Assembly: GCF_003967355.1 (NCBI RefSeq)
Contig: NZ_BIFH01000014.1
Location: 186,001-250,000 of the forward strand
Length of the DNA: 64,000 bases
Source: Embleya hyalina
GTDB taxonomy: Bacteria; Actinomycetota; Actinomycetes; Streptomycetales; Streptomycetaceae
Direction: 5' to 3'
Position numbers and translations under genes: made by a program. Shown piece by piece: positions 9,575-18,289 of the stretch. Within the stretch, counting starts at the first letter, position 1. Each line of letters begins with the position of its first letter. Below the pieces are notes generated by a model that saw only the letters and a list, made by a program, of their open reading frames with translations, was not told the origin of the DNA and did not search any database.

Positions 9575-10819
9575 ATGCCCACCGTCGTACTGATCGGAAC
9601 GCTGGACACCAAGGGGTCCGAATACGCGTGGCTGGCCTACCGGCTGCGGGCCAGAGGCGTCGAGGTCGTGCTGATGAACGTCGGCGTCCTGGGCGACTCG
9701 CTGGCCCAGGCCGACGTGCAGGCGGGCGAGGTCGCGGCCGCGGCGGGCACCGATCTGGAGGACCTGCGCACCCGCGCCGACCGGGGCGCGGCCACCACCG
9801 CGATGGCCGAGGGCGCGGCCTCGATCCTGCGCGAACTCTTCGAGCAGGGACGGGTGGACGGGGTGCTCGCGATGGGCGGCTCGGGCGGCTCGGCGATCGC
9901 GTCCCACGCGATGCGCGCGCTGCCGGTGGGCGTGCCCAAACTGCTGGTGTCCACGATGGCGGCGGGCGACGTGTCGCCGTACGTGGGCGCGGTGGACGTG
10001 ACGATGATGTACAGCGTCGTGGACATCGCCGGAATCAACCGGCTCTCCGAGCGCATCCTGGGCAACGCGGCGGACGCGATCGCGGGCATGGCCGGCGGCT
10101 ACGCCGAGGACCGCGCGGCGGTCGCCGGGGTCACCGGCGAGGGCCGACCACTGGTGGCCGCGACCCAGTTCGGGGTGACCACCCCGGCGGTGGACGCGGC
10201 GCGCGAGCGGCTCAACGAACTGGGCTACGAGGTGCTGGTGTTCCACGCCACCGGGGCCGGCGGCCGGGCCATGGAGAACCTGGCCGAGGGCGGCTTCCTG
10301 GCCGGGGTCCTCGACCTGACCACCACGGAGTTGGCCGACGACCTGGTCGGCGGGGTGCTCAGCGCGGGCCCTCGACGGCTGACCGCGGCCGGGCGGACGG
10401 GATTGCCGCAGGTGGTCAGCGTGGGCGCTCTGGACATGGTCAACTTCGGCCCCCGCGACACCGTTCCGCCGCGTTTCGAGGACCGGGTGTTGTACGTGCA
10501 CAACCCGACCGTGACGCTGATGCGCACCACACCGGCCGAAAACGCCGAACTGGGACGGCGGATCGCCGCCAAACTGATCGACGCGACCGGGCCCACCGCG
10601 CTGTACCTGCCGCTGCGCGGGGTCTCGGCGATCGACGTCGAGGGCGGACCCTTCTACGATTCCGACGCCGATACGGCGTTGTTCGACGCGCTGCGCGCCG
10701 GCCTCGACGGGACTGCCGTCGAGCTGCACGAGGCCGCGACGGACATCAACGATCCGGCGTTCGCCAAGGCGGCGGCGGATCGACTGCACGAATTGATCAC
10801 GAAGGGACACGTGGACTGA
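9575..10819 (+). CDS. Tm-1-like ATP-binding domain protein (UPF0261)
   Basis: 414 residues from ATG 9575 with GGAGG at -11. The N-terminus [20 protein letters not shown] and the segment [15 protein letters not shown] are hallmarks of UPF0261, the family of the N-terminal domain of tomato Tm-1. In Tm-1 that domain binds ATP and blocks tobamovirus RNA replication; the bacterial role is unknown. The stop is followed one base later by the ATG of a TIM-barrel protein resembling the other half of Tm-1, so the two are co-translated and probably interact. Confidence 0.9.
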   Translation: MPTVVLIGTLDTKGSEYAWLAYRLRARGVEVVLMNVGVLGDSLAQADVQAGEVAAAAGTDLEDLRTRADRGAATTAMAEGAASILRELFEQGRVDGVLAMGGSGGSAIASHAMRALPVGVPKLLVSTMAAGDVSPYVGAVDVTMMYSVVDIAGINRLSERILGNAADAIAGMAGGYAEDRAAVAGVTGEGRPLVAATQFGVTTPAVDAARERLNELGYEVLVFHATGAGGRAMENLAEGGFLAGVLDLTTTELADDLVGGVLSAGPRRLTAAGRTGLPQVVSVGALDMVNFGPRDTVPPRFEDRVLYVHNPTVTLMRTTPAENAELGRRIAAKLIDATGPTALYLPLRGVSAIDVEGGPFYDSDADTALFDALRAGLDGTAVELHEAATDINDPAFAKAAADRLHELITKGHVD

Positions 10820-10820
10820 G

Positions 10821-11684
10821 ATGAACGGACGCGAGGCGCGGGGCCGACTGCGCACGACGGTCGAGCAGGGCGGCGTCGTGATCGGCGCGGGCGCGGGCAC
10901 CGGATTGTCCGCCAAGTGCGCCGAGGCCGGGGGCGTGGACCTGATCATCATCTACAACTCGGGCCGCTATCGCATGGCCGGCCGGGGTTCGTTGGCGGGA
11001 CTGCTGCCGTACGGCGACGCCAACGCGATCGTGGTGGAGATGGCGGGCGAGGTGCTGCCGGTGGTGCGCAGTACCCCGGTCCTCGCGGGGGTGTGCGGCA
11101 CCGATCCGTTCCGGATCATGCCGCACTTCCTGGACCGACTCGCGGCCATGGGCTTCGCGGGAGTGCAGAACTTCCCGACGGTCGGCCTGTTCGACGGTGT
11201 CTTCCGGCAGAACCTGGAGGAGACCGGGATGGGCTACGACCTGGAGGTGGAGATGATCCGGCTGGCGGCGGAGCGCGGTCTGCTCACCGCGCCGTACGTC
11301 TTCGACCCCGAGCAGGCCCGCGCGATGGCCGCGGCCGGCGCCGACGTGCTGGTCCCGCACCTGGGCCTGACCACCAAGGGCAGCATCGGCGCGACCACCG
11401 CGGTCACCCTCGACCAGGCGGTGGAGCGGGTGCAGGAGATGCGCGACGCGGCGGCGGAGGTGAACCCCGACGTGCTGGTGCTCTGCCACGGCGGGCCGAT
11501 CGCCGAACCCGAGGACGCGGCGTACGTCCTGGCCCACACCACCGGCGTGGTCGGCTTCTTCGGCGCCTCCAGCATGGAGCGCCTGCCGACCGAGGTGGCC
11601 ATCACCGAGCAGGCCCGGGCGTTCAAGAGCATCACCACGAGTGGGGGCGTCGCCACGAAGGGCGACACCCCGGCGCATCCGTAG
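10821..11684 (+). CDS. Phosphoenolpyruvate hydrolase family protein (TIM barrel, Tm-1 C-terminal-like)
   Basis: 287 residues. [40 protein letters not shown] and [11 protein letters not shown] are typical of the PEP_hydrolase family (pfam09370, COG5564), a TIM barrel. Its start is one base after the UPF0261 stop, so the genes are translationally coupled. The same two domains are fused in plant and fungal Tm-1-type proteins. The named PEP hydrolase activity is only a family label, and the real reaction here is unknown. Confidence 0.87.
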   Translation: MNGREARGRLRTTVEQGGVVIGAGAGTGLSAKCAEAGGVDLIIIYNSGRYRMAGRGSLAGLLPYGDANAIVVEMAGEVLPVVRSTPVLAGVCGTDPFRIMPHFLDRLAAMGFAGVQNFPTVGLFDGVFRQNLEETGMGYDLEVEMIRLAAERGLLTAPYVFDPEQARAMAAAGADVLVPHLGLTTKGSIGATTAVTLDQAVERVQEMRDAAAEVNPDVLVLCHGGPIAEPEDAAYVLAHTTGVVGFFGASSMERLPTEVAITEQARAFKSITTSGGVATKGDTPAHP

Positions 11685-11754
11685 CGGGCGCGCCCCGGCG
11701 GACGCGTGGCGCGCACGCACGTCCCTCCGACCACCACGAACGTGAGGACTCGGC

Positions 11755-12090
11755 ATGTACAAGTTGACCGTGCTCTACGGCCACCCCGAAGACCCGGCGG
11801 CGTTCGACTCCTACTACTGGGAGAAGCACGTCCCGCTGGCCCGCACCATGCCGGGACTCACCGGCTGGACCATCGGCAGGTGCGAGCCGGATCCGTCCGG
11901 CGACAAGCCCCCCTATCACCTGGTGGTCGCGCTGTACGCGCCATCGCGCGCGGAACTCGAGGCGGTGCTGGATTCGCCCGAGGGGCGGGCCACGGTGGCC
12001 GACGTGCCCAATTTCGCGACCGGCGGCGCGACGTTCCTCTGGGACGAGGAGCGGGTAGTGGTCCCGGTAGAGCTGCCCGCGACGGAATAG
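11755..12090 (+). CDS. EthD family protein
   Basis: 111 residues in the EthD fold, a dimeric ferredoxin-like alpha-beta barrel. The motif YWEKHVPLARTMPGL carries the conserved His of the family, and the C-terminal FATGGATFLWDEERVV is typical. EthD was named from ETBE degradation; many homologues are decarboxylases, cyclases or of unknown role. It lies 70 nt after the PEP-hydrolase-like gene with its own site GAGGACTCGGC before ATG, so it may be the last gene of that operon. Confidence 0.85.
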   Translation: MYKLTVLYGHPEDPAAFDSYYWEKHVPLARTMPGLTGWTIGRCEPDPSGDKPPYHLVVALYAPSRAELEAVLDSPEGRATVADVPNFATGGATFLWDEERVVVPVELPATE

Positions 12091-12225
12091 CCCGTCGCTG
12101 ACGCACGCGTGACCACGCGGCCGCGCACCGTGTACGCCGGAGCCGTGACCTGCAAGGACGGCGACAAATCGGGCAAATAGGTGTTATTCCCCCTTATGGG
12201 GGACGTCACAAACCACCCGAAATGT

Positions 12226-12255
12226 TTGCCAACCCGGCGAATCGGTGCGTAGCTT
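12226..12255 (+). promoter_or_regulatory. Candidate promoter of the rpf gene
   Basis: TTGCCA (12226-12231) and TAGCTT (12250-12255) are separated by 18 nt, a housekeeping-type promoter. Transcription would begin near 12262, about 20 nt before the riboswitch aptamer, and give a leader of roughly 210 nt ahead of the rpf ATG. Confidence 0.5.
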
Positions 12256-12281
12256 CGTGGTTGTTCGCACAAGCGGACTCC

Positions 12282-12456
12282 CCGGGCGGTACGCCGAATC
12301 CTGCCGCCGCCCGAGGGAAGCAGTCGATATCGACTGGCGGCAGGAGCGGGGGAACCAAGTGAGCCGACATCGGCACTGCCGATGCCTGGGGTGAAGCCAT
12401 GCCTGTGAGAGGCGAGGCCGGGCCATTCGTCCGAACCCGACAGCTAACTTCGTAGG
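12282..12456 (+). ncRNA. ydaO-yuaA riboswitch (cyclic di-AMP sensor)
   Basis: The leader contains the conserved elements of the ydaO aptamer in order: GCGGGGGAACCAA (12347-12359), GGGGTGAAGCC (12389-12399) and CCGAACCCGACAGCTAACTT (12431-12450), followed by CGTAGGC. In actinobacteria this class often precedes cell-wall hydrolase genes such as rpf, and c-di-AMP binding switches expression off. The aptamer ends about 20 nt before the rpf start, next to its GAGG ribosome site, so control could be by termination or by occlusion of that site. The outer limits are approximate. Confidence 0.88.
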
Positions 12457-12474
12457 CGCCCGACGAGGTAATCA

Positions 12475-13215
12475 ATGACCTTCCGTGCCATCACCGCTCC
12501 GGTTCGTTCGCTCTCTCGTGGCCGTCGCGCCGGCATCGCCGTCGCCGCCGGTGCGGGTCTCGTCCTTCCCCTCGTGGGCATGGCGGGCAGCGCGAACGCC
12601 GCGACTTCGTCCACCTGGGACGCGGTCGCCCAGTGCGAGAGCACCGGAAACTGGAGCATCAACACGGGCAACGGCTTCTCCGGCGGTCTGCAGTTCACCC
12701 CGAGCACCTGGAACGCGTTCGGCGGCGGCCAGTACGCGGCCAGCGCCGAGCAGGCCTCCAAGGCGCAGCAGATCGCCGTCGCCGAGCGGGTCCTGGCGAG
12801 CCAGGGTCCCGGTGCCTGGCCGGTCTGCTCCGTGAAGGCCGGTCTGGGCAAGGGCGGCGACGCCAACGCCACGGCCGACTCCTCGACCACCGGCAAGACC
12901 AAGTCCGCGGTCGAGCCGAAGGCCGCGCCCAAGTCCGAGGCCAAGCCCGCGACCGGCAACGCGCCGAAGCTCGACGTGCAGCCGAAGCAGGACGTCGCCA
13001 AGCAGGACGTCGCCAAGCAGGCCGCGCCGAAGTCGGCCGCGACCGAGCGGGCGTCGGGCTCCGGCACCTACACCGTCAAGTCCGGTGACACGCTGTCCGC
13101 GATCGCGGCCAAGCTCGGTGTCAAGGGCGGCTACAAGGCCCTGCACACCGCCAACGCCGGCGTCATCGGCGACAACCCGAACGTGATCGGCGTGGGCACC
13201 AAGCTCGCCGTCTGA
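12475..13215 (+). CDS. Resuscitation-promoting factor with LysM domain (Rpf)
   Basis: 246 residues. Residues 1-42 are a signal peptide cut after GSANA. Residues 45-120 are the lysozyme-like transglycosylase domain: catalytic Glu55 in QCESTGNW, FSGGLQFTPSTW, and Cys54/Cys118 placed for the usual disulfide. A Lys/Ala/Pro-rich linker follows, with the repeat DVAKQ, and then a C-terminal LysM (YTVKSGDTLSAIAAKLGV) that binds peptidoglycan. Rpf enzymes cut cell-wall glycan and trigger growth of dormant cells or spores. The preceding c-di-AMP riboswitch fits wall hydrolase control during germination and growth. Confidence 0.95.
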   Translation: MTFRAITAPVRSLSRGRRAGIAVAAGAGLVLPLVGMAGSANAATSSTWDAVAQCESTGNWSINTGNGFSGGLQFTPSTWNAFGGGQYAASAEQASKAQQIAVAERVLASQGPGAWPVCSVKAGLGKGGDANATADSSTTGKTKSAVEPKAAPKSEAKPATGNAPKLDVQPKQDVAKQDVAKQAAPKSAATERASGSGTYTVKSGDTLSAIAAKLGVKGGYKALHTANAGVIGDNPNVIGVGTKLAV

Positions 13216-13226
13216 TCCACCCTCAC

Positions 13227-13265
13227 CACGTGGGCCCCGCCGAACACCTCGGCGGGGCCCACGTG
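13227..13265 (+). terminator. Strong hairpin terminator after rpf
   Basis: A perfect 17-bp stem (13227-13243 with 13249-13265) closes a 5-nt loop 12 nt after the rpf stop. There is no T-tract, which is common for actinobacterial terminators. Confidence 0.8.
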
Positions 13266-13361
13266 CGTTCGGTGCGGCCCGGGCGGGGAACGAGGTGATC
13301 GCATTCTCAACTTATTCGGGCAAAACACACGGGAGGCGATAAGATTGCGTTTGAATCGGCC

Positions 13362-13391
13362 TTGCCACGTGAAAATCTTTTGACATAGGTT
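13362..13391 (+). promoter_or_regulatory. Candidate promoter of the DUF6421 operon
   Basis: TTGCCA (13362-13367), 18 nt, TAGGTT (13386-13391) lie about 40 nt before the ATG at 13431, in an AT-richer patch. A second reading with TTGACA (13380-13385) as the -35 box lacks a good -10. Confidence 0.45.
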
Positions 13392-13430
13392 CGCCTGACC
13401 GTGGTTCCTGCGTTTCCCTGAGGGGGTTCC

Positions 13431-14816
13431 ATGTCCGACATGACCCGCGTAGCCGTCCGTACCGCCGTCGACCACCCGCAGTGGCCGGTGCTCAAGGAAG
13501 CCGTTGCCGACCTGCGGCCGCTTCAGGCCAAGGACGGCTCGATCGAGCCGTCCGGGCATGCTTCCGCCCGTCTCCTGGTCGCCGACATCACCGCCGCGAT
13601 AGCGGCCCTCGCCCCGCTGTTCCCGTACGACGAGACCTACCTCGAAGCCGTCGTGGCCGATTTCCACCGCTGGGCCGAGGCCGACTTCGGGCGCCCCGAC
13701 TTCCTGGACTCGTTGGTCGCCTTCCGTCCCGAGCGGAACCGGCGGGACGGCCTGGAGCACCTCGTGGTCTTCCCGATGACCACCCAGAACGGCAATCCGA
13801 ACCGCAACGTCGAGGCGGTCCTGCTGCGTGTGGTGTGGCCGCAGTGGCTGGCCGACCTGGAGGCCACGCGCTACGACAACGCGATGTTCGTGCCGCTCGC
13901 GTTCGTCGACTTCACCGACGGATACGACACCGACTCGGCGGTGCTCTTCCCCGAGACCGTGGCCGTCCGCGAAGTGCCCAGGTTCACCTGGGGCGGCATC
14001 TTCTGCGACCGCGAGGCGGCCCGCTTCCGTCGGGTCGGAGCCGCCGCGGCGGACACCCTCGGGCTGGAGCTGCCGCCGGAGGCACAGGCGTTGGTCGAGA
14101 GCCAGCAGCTCGCCCAGAACGCGTTCGTGTTGTGGGACCTGATCCACGACCGCAGCCACATGCGCGGGCACATGCCGTTCGACCCGTTCATGATCAAGCA
14201 GCGCATGCCGTTCTGGATGTACGCCCTGGAGGAACTGCGCTGCGACCTGACCGCGTTCCGCGAGGCGGTCGCGCTGTCCGCGGAGGGCGAGCCGACCGCG
14301 CCGCTGGTGCGCTACGCGGTGATCTTCGACCGGCTGTTCCGCTTCCCGGTCACCGGCGGGCGGGTGCGCAACTACGACGGCCTGGGTGGGCAACTGTTGT
14401 TCGCCTACCTGCACCGCGCGGGTGTGCTCGACTGGTCGGACAACCGGCTCACCATCGACTGGGACCGGATCACCGACGCGGTGCTCGGCCTGTTCGACGA
14501 GGTGGACCGGCTCTACCGCGAGGGTGTCGACCGTCCGAAGGTCGGCCACTGGCTGGCCGGCTACCGACTGGTCGCCAAGTATGTGCCGTCGCACCCGGGT
14601 TCGGTGTGGGCCAAGGGGACCGCGGCGCTGCCGATGGACGGCCCGCCGAAGGCGCTCGTGGACGCGGTGCTGCCCGACGAGTTCCCGCTGAGCATGTTCT
14701 ACGAGGCGCTGAACCGGCGGCTGCGCGACGTGATCGCGTCCACCCGCGGGATCACCGCCGACGCCCCGCCGGTGGGCCCGGGCGAGGCGCGCGAGCGGGA
14801 GGCCGCGGCGTCGTGA
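13431..14816 (+). CDS. DUF6421 family protein
   Basis: 461 residues from ATG 13431 with GAGGGGG upstream. It resembles the conserved actinobacterial DUF6421 family, of unknown function. It has no signal peptide and no membrane span. A His-rich stretch HDRSHMRGHMPFDPF (about residues 240-254) holds an HxxxH and could bind metal; this is inference. It is followed by an SDR and a threonine-aldolase-like gene, an order I recall as recurring in streptomycetes, so the three may act on one substrate. Confidence 0.8.
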   Translation: MSDMTRVAVRTAVDHPQWPVLKEAVADLRPLQAKDGSIEPSGHASARLLVADITAAIAALAPLFPYDETYLEAVVADFHRWAEADFGRPDFLDSLVAFRPERNRRDGLEHLVVFPMTTQNGNPNRNVEAVLLRVVWPQWLADLEATRYDNAMFVPLAFVDFTDGYDTDSAVLFPETVAVREVPRFTWGGIFCDREAARFRRVGAAAADTLGLELPPEAQALVESQQLAQNAFVLWDLIHDRSHMRGHMPFDPFMIKQRMPFWMYALEELRCDLTAFREAVALSAEGEPTAPLVRYAVIFDRLFRFPVTGGRVRNYDGLGGQLLFAYLHRAGVLDWSDNRLTIDWDRITDAVLGLFDEVDRLYREGVDRPKVGHWLAGYRLVAKYVPSHPGSVWAKGTAALPMDGPPKALVDAVLPDEFPLSMFYEALNRRLRDVIASTRGITADAPPVGPGEAREREAAAS

Positions 14817-14915
14817 CCGTGCGCACGCGACGGATACGACGGACGCGATGGGTGCGACGGGTGCCCGCCGGGGTACGGGGCAGGACGAACGGCACGTGAA
14901 CGAGGAGTCGCAGTG

Positions 14916-15617
14916 ATGAACGGTCTCGAAGGCGCGGTGATCGCGGTCGCGGGCGCGGGTGGGCCCACCGGGCGAGCGGTGCTCGAACGGCTGACCGGCG
15001 CCGGCGCGCAGGTGTACGGCGCGGACGCGAACGCCGAACGATTGCGGGCGAGCGTGGACGCCGCGCCCGGAGCGCGCGGCGCGGTGGTGGACCTGCTCGA
15101 CCCGGACGCCACCCGCCGCTGGGCGGAGGAGGTCGAGCGCGAGCACGGCCGGGTGGACGGGCTGGTGCACCTGGTCGGCGGCTGGCGCGGCGGCAAGAAG
15201 TTCGGCGACAACTCGCTCGACGACTGGGCCCTGCTGCACAACCTGCTCGTGCGTACCCTCCAGCACACCACGCTGGCCTTCCACGAAGCGCTCGCGCGCA
15301 GCCCGCGCGGCCGGTTCGTGCTGATCTCCGCCGCGGCGGCCGGACAGCCGACCCAGGGCAACGCGGGCTACGCCGCCGCCAAGGCCGCGGCGGAGACCTG
15401 GACCCTGGCGCTGGCCGACGCGTTCACCGACACCGAGGCGGCGGCCACGATCCTGGTGGTCAAGGCGCTCGTCAACGACGAGATGCGCGAGGCTCGACCC
15501 AACGCAAAGTTCGCCGGATTCACCGACGTCGCCGATCTCGCCGCCGAGATCGCGGGTCTGTGGAACACGCCGGCCATCGACCTGAACGGGAAACGACTGT
15601 GCCTGAACGTCCCCTGA
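14916..15617 (+). CDS. SDR family NAD(P)-dependent oxidoreductase
   Basis: 233 residues from ATG 14916 with GAGGAG eight bases upstream; the GTG directly before it is the only close alternative. Features are the cofactor loop AGAGGPTG, HLVGGWRGGKKF after the fourth strand, the Ser region LISAAAAG and the catalytic YAAAK. It is shorter than most SDRs and ends soon after NGKRLCLNVP. It is the middle gene of a trio and overlaps the threonine-aldolase gene by 19 nt, so the two are coupled. The substrate is unknown. Confidence 0.87.
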   Translation: MNGLEGAVIAVAGAGGPTGRAVLERLTGAGAQVYGADANAERLRASVDAAPGARGAVVDLLDPDATRRWAEEVEREHGRVDGLVHLVGGWRGGKKFGDNSLDDWALLHNLLVRTLQHTTLAFHEALARSPRGRFVLISAAAAGQPTQGNAGYAAAKAAAETWTLALADAFTDTEAAATILVVKALVNDEMREARPNAKFAGFTDVADLAAEIAGLWNTPAIDLNGKRLCLNVP

Positions 15618-16666
15618 CCCCGCGTCACGACCCCGACGCGCGCGGTTTCGCCAGCGACAACTACGCGGGCATACATCCCGAGGTGTTGGCCGCGATCGGC
15701 ACGGCCAACGGCGGACACCAGATCTCCTACGGCGAAGACGTCTACACCGAGCACCTGACCGAGGTCTTCCGCGCCCACTTCGGCGAGCGCGCCGAGGTGT
15801 TCCCGGTGTTCAACGGCACCGGGGCCAACGTGGTCGGCCTGCAGTCGATGACCGACCGCTGGGACTCGGTGATCTGCGCGGCCACCGCGCACATCAACGT
15901 GGACGAGTGCGGGGCGCCGGAGAAGGTGGCCGGCCTGAAGCTGCTCACCGTGGCGACCCCCGACGGCAAGCTCACCCCCGAACTCGTGGACACGCACGCG
16001 TGGGGCTGGGGCGACGAGCACCGGGCCCAGCCGAGGGTGGTCTCGTTCGCGGAGAGCACCGAACTGGGCACGGTCTACACGGTGGACGAGATCGCCGCGT
16101 TGGTCGCGCACGCGCACGACCACGGCATGCTCGCCCACCTGGACGGCTCGCGACTGGCCAACGCCGCCGCCGCGCTGGACGTTCCGCTGCGGGCGCTGAG
16201 TACGGACGTGGGCGTGGACGTGCTGTCCTTCGGCGGCACCAAGAGCGGCCTGATGTTCGGCGAGGCCGTGGTCGTGCTCAACCCGGACGCGGCCCGCGGC
16301 ATCAAGTATCTGCGCAAGGCGGCGATGCAACTCGCGTCCAAGATGCGGTTCGTGTCGGTGCAGTTCGAGGCGCTGCTCGCCGGCGACCTGTGGCTGCGCA
16401 ACGCGCGGCACGCGAACGCGATGGCGGCGCTGCTCGCCGAGAAGGTCGCCGACCTGGACGGGGTGACGCTGTCCCGGATGCCGCAGGCCAACGCGGTGTT
16501 CGCGGTGCTGCCGACGGATGTGACCGAGCGGATGCAGAAGCGGTTCCGGTTCTACACCTGGGACGAGTCGATCGGCGAGGTGCGCTGGATGACGGCGTTC
16601 GATACCACCGAGGCGGACATCGACGCCTTCGCGACCGCGCTGGCCGAGGAGTTGGGCGCGCGGTAG
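15599..16666 (+). CDS. Threonine aldolase family PLP enzyme
   Basis: 355 residues from GTG 15599, inside the end of the SDR gene; a longer frame to 15560 would overlap the SDR further. It is a fold-type I PLP enzyme of the beta-eliminating lyase group: FASDNYAGIHPEVL at the start, HINVDECGAPEKV, LDGSRLANAAAAL, and the PLP-binding Lys in SFGGTKSGLMFG. Family members cleave L-threonine or related beta-hydroxy amino acids to glycine and an aldehyde. With the SDR next door it could cleave or form a beta-hydroxy amino acid whose carbonyl partner the SDR reduces or oxidises (inference). Confidence 0.88.
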   Translation: MPERPLTPRHDPDARGFASDNYAGIHPEVLAAIGTANGGHQISYGEDVYTEHLTEVFRAHFGERAEVFPVFNGTGANVVGLQSMTDRWDSVICAATAHINVDECGAPEKVAGLKLLTVATPDGKLTPELVDTHAWGWGDEHRAQPRVVSFAESTELGTVYTVDEIAALVAHAHDHGMLAHLDGSRLANAAAALDVPLRALSTDVGVDVLSFGGTKSGLMFGEAVVVLNPDAARGIKYLRKAAMQLASKMRFVSVQFEALLAGDLWLRNARHANAMAALLAEKVADLDGVTLSRMPQANAVFAVLPTDVTERMQKRFRFYTWDESIGEVRWMTAFDTTEADIDAFATALAEELGAR

Positions 16667-16686
16667 CCGACCGGGCGGGCGGCGTG

Positions 16687-16716
16687 GGCGGGTCGGGGCG
16701 AGTGCCCCGGCCCGCC
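16687..16716 (+). terminator. Terminator after the threonine-aldolase operon
   Basis: A 13-bp GC stem (16687-16699 with 16704-16716, one G-U pair) with a 4-nt loop lies 20 nt after the stop. Confidence 0.7.
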
Positions 16717-16837
16717 TTCGCGTATCGCGGGATCCTTGTCGGGACGGATGGGTCGGCGGGGGTGCGTTCGCATCGGGTGCCCGATCGGCGGCGGCAGGTG
16801 CTACAGTCACCGACCCAGGTGATCGGAGCGCGCCGTC

Positions 16838-18202
16838 GTGGACCTGCGAAAGCCCTATCTCGCCGAGCACTTCGCCCCCGTCGCCGACGAGATCGACCGG
16901 CGCGACCTGAAGGTTCGGGGCATGCTTCCGCCGGAGCTGAACGGTCGCTACATCCGCAACGGCCACAACCCGCGGCCCGGTGACGTGCCGTCGCACTGGT
17001 TCCGGGGCAGCGGCATGCTGCACGGCATCCGGCTGCGGGCCGGCCGGGCCGAGTGGTACCGCAACCGGTGGGTGCGCACCCCCGCGTGGAACGGCGCGCC
17101 GTACGTGCGCGCGGACGGCGGCGTGGACCTGACCGCGAGCATCGCCGGCACGCACATCGTCGAACACGCCGGTCGGCTGCTCGCGCTCCAGGAGGGCAAC
17201 CTCCCGTTCGAGGTGACCCGCGAGTTGGACACGGTCGGCCCGTACGACTTCGACGGCGGGCTGACCACCGCGATGACGGCGCACCCCAGGACCGATCCGG
17301 GTACCGGCGAACTGCACTTCTTCGGCTCCTCGCCGGTCCCGCCGTATCTCACGTACCACGTCGCGTCGCCCCGGGGGCGGATCATCCGCAGCGAGGTGAT
17401 CTGCGGCGCGGGGCCCTCGCTGATGCACGACTTCGGGCTGACGCGGCGTCACGTGGTCTGGCTCGACCTGCCCGTGGTGTTCAACCCGGCGGAGTCCTCC
17501 GGCGTGCCCTACCGCTGGAGCGAGTCCTACGCGCCCCGGATCGGCGTGATGCCGCGCACCGGCCCGGCCGTGCCGACCTGGTTCGAGGTGTCGCCGGGGA
17601 TGGTGCTGCACGTGGCCAACGCGTACGAGGACGCGCGCGGGCGGATCGTGCTGGAGGCGCCGAGGTTCGATCGGGCCGCGTGGGAGACGAGTTGGCGGTG
17701 GTGGGTGGGCGCGCCCGGCTATCCCGAGTCACCCGTGGTCGGCGCGATCTCGCACCGGTGGATCCTGGACCCGGCGTCGGGCGTCGCGGGGGAGCAGGAA
17801 TTGGACTCGCTGGTCGTCGAGTTCCCCACGATCGACGCCCGTGCGGTGGGCCGGCCGCACCGCTTCGGCTACGCGTCGGCCTTTCCCGGGGCGGGGCTGC
17901 GCGAGTACGCGATCGTCAAGTACGACCGGGTGAGCGGGCAACGGTGGATCGCCGGGCAGGGGCGCGACCGCATGCCCGGCGAGGCGGTGTTCGTGCCGGC
18001 CGAGGGCGGCACCGCCGAGGACGACGGCTACCTGCTCACCGTGGTCGGCGATCTGGCCCGGAACGCGTCGGAGTTGCTGGTGCTGGACGCGCGCAGGATC
18101 ACCGCGCCGCCGATCGCGGTGGTCGAACTGCCGCGCCGGGTACCGGCCGGCATCCACGGCTCGTGGATCCCCGACCCCGACGGATCGGTTGCCGACGGCT
18201 GA
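16838..18202 (+). CDS. Carotenoid cleavage oxygenase family protein
   Basis: 454 residues from GTG 16838 with GGAG at -13. It is a seven-bladed propeller oxygenase. The four iron-binding His are recognisable in MTAHPRTD, LMHDFGLT, VLHVANAYE and the C-terminal GIHGSW. FVRNG-like RYIRNGHNPRP near the start and GSGMLHG also fit. Members split carotenoids, apocarotenoids or stilbenes at a double bond with O2 and Fe(II). No carotenoid biosynthetic gene is nearby, so the substrate is open. A -10-like TACAGT (16802-16807) lies 30 nt before the start. Confidence 0.9.
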   Translation: MDLRKPYLAEHFAPVADEIDRRDLKVRGMLPPELNGRYIRNGHNPRPGDVPSHWFRGSGMLHGIRLRAGRAEWYRNRWVRTPAWNGAPYVRADGGVDLTASIAGTHIVEHAGRLLALQEGNLPFEVTRELDTVGPYDFDGGLTTAMTAHPRTDPGTGELHFFGSSPVPPYLTYHVASPRGRIIRSEVICGAGPSLMHDFGLTRRHVVWLDLPVVFNPAESSGVPYRWSESYAPRIGVMPRTGPAVPTWFEVSPGMVLHVANAYEDARGRIVLEAPRFDRAAWETSWRWWVGAPGYPESPVVGAISHRWILDPASGVAGEQELDSLVVEFPTIDARAVGRPHRFGYASAFPGAGLREYAIVKYDRVSGQRWIAGQGRDRMPGEAVFVPAEGGTAEDDGYLLTVVGDLARNASELLVLDARRITAPPIAVVELPRRVPAGIHGSWIPDPDGSVADG

Positions 18203-18289
18203 ACCCGATCACGGTGATCTCCGTGCCCTACAGTCCGAGCAGTGTGCTCGGGTGGGCCGAGCACCGGGTGGGGTGGGAGTGGGATTCGG

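Noticed and set aside
12184-12475. Small minus strand frames upstream of rpf
   Set aside because: They overlap the ydaO aptamer, whose conserved bases explain the sequence.
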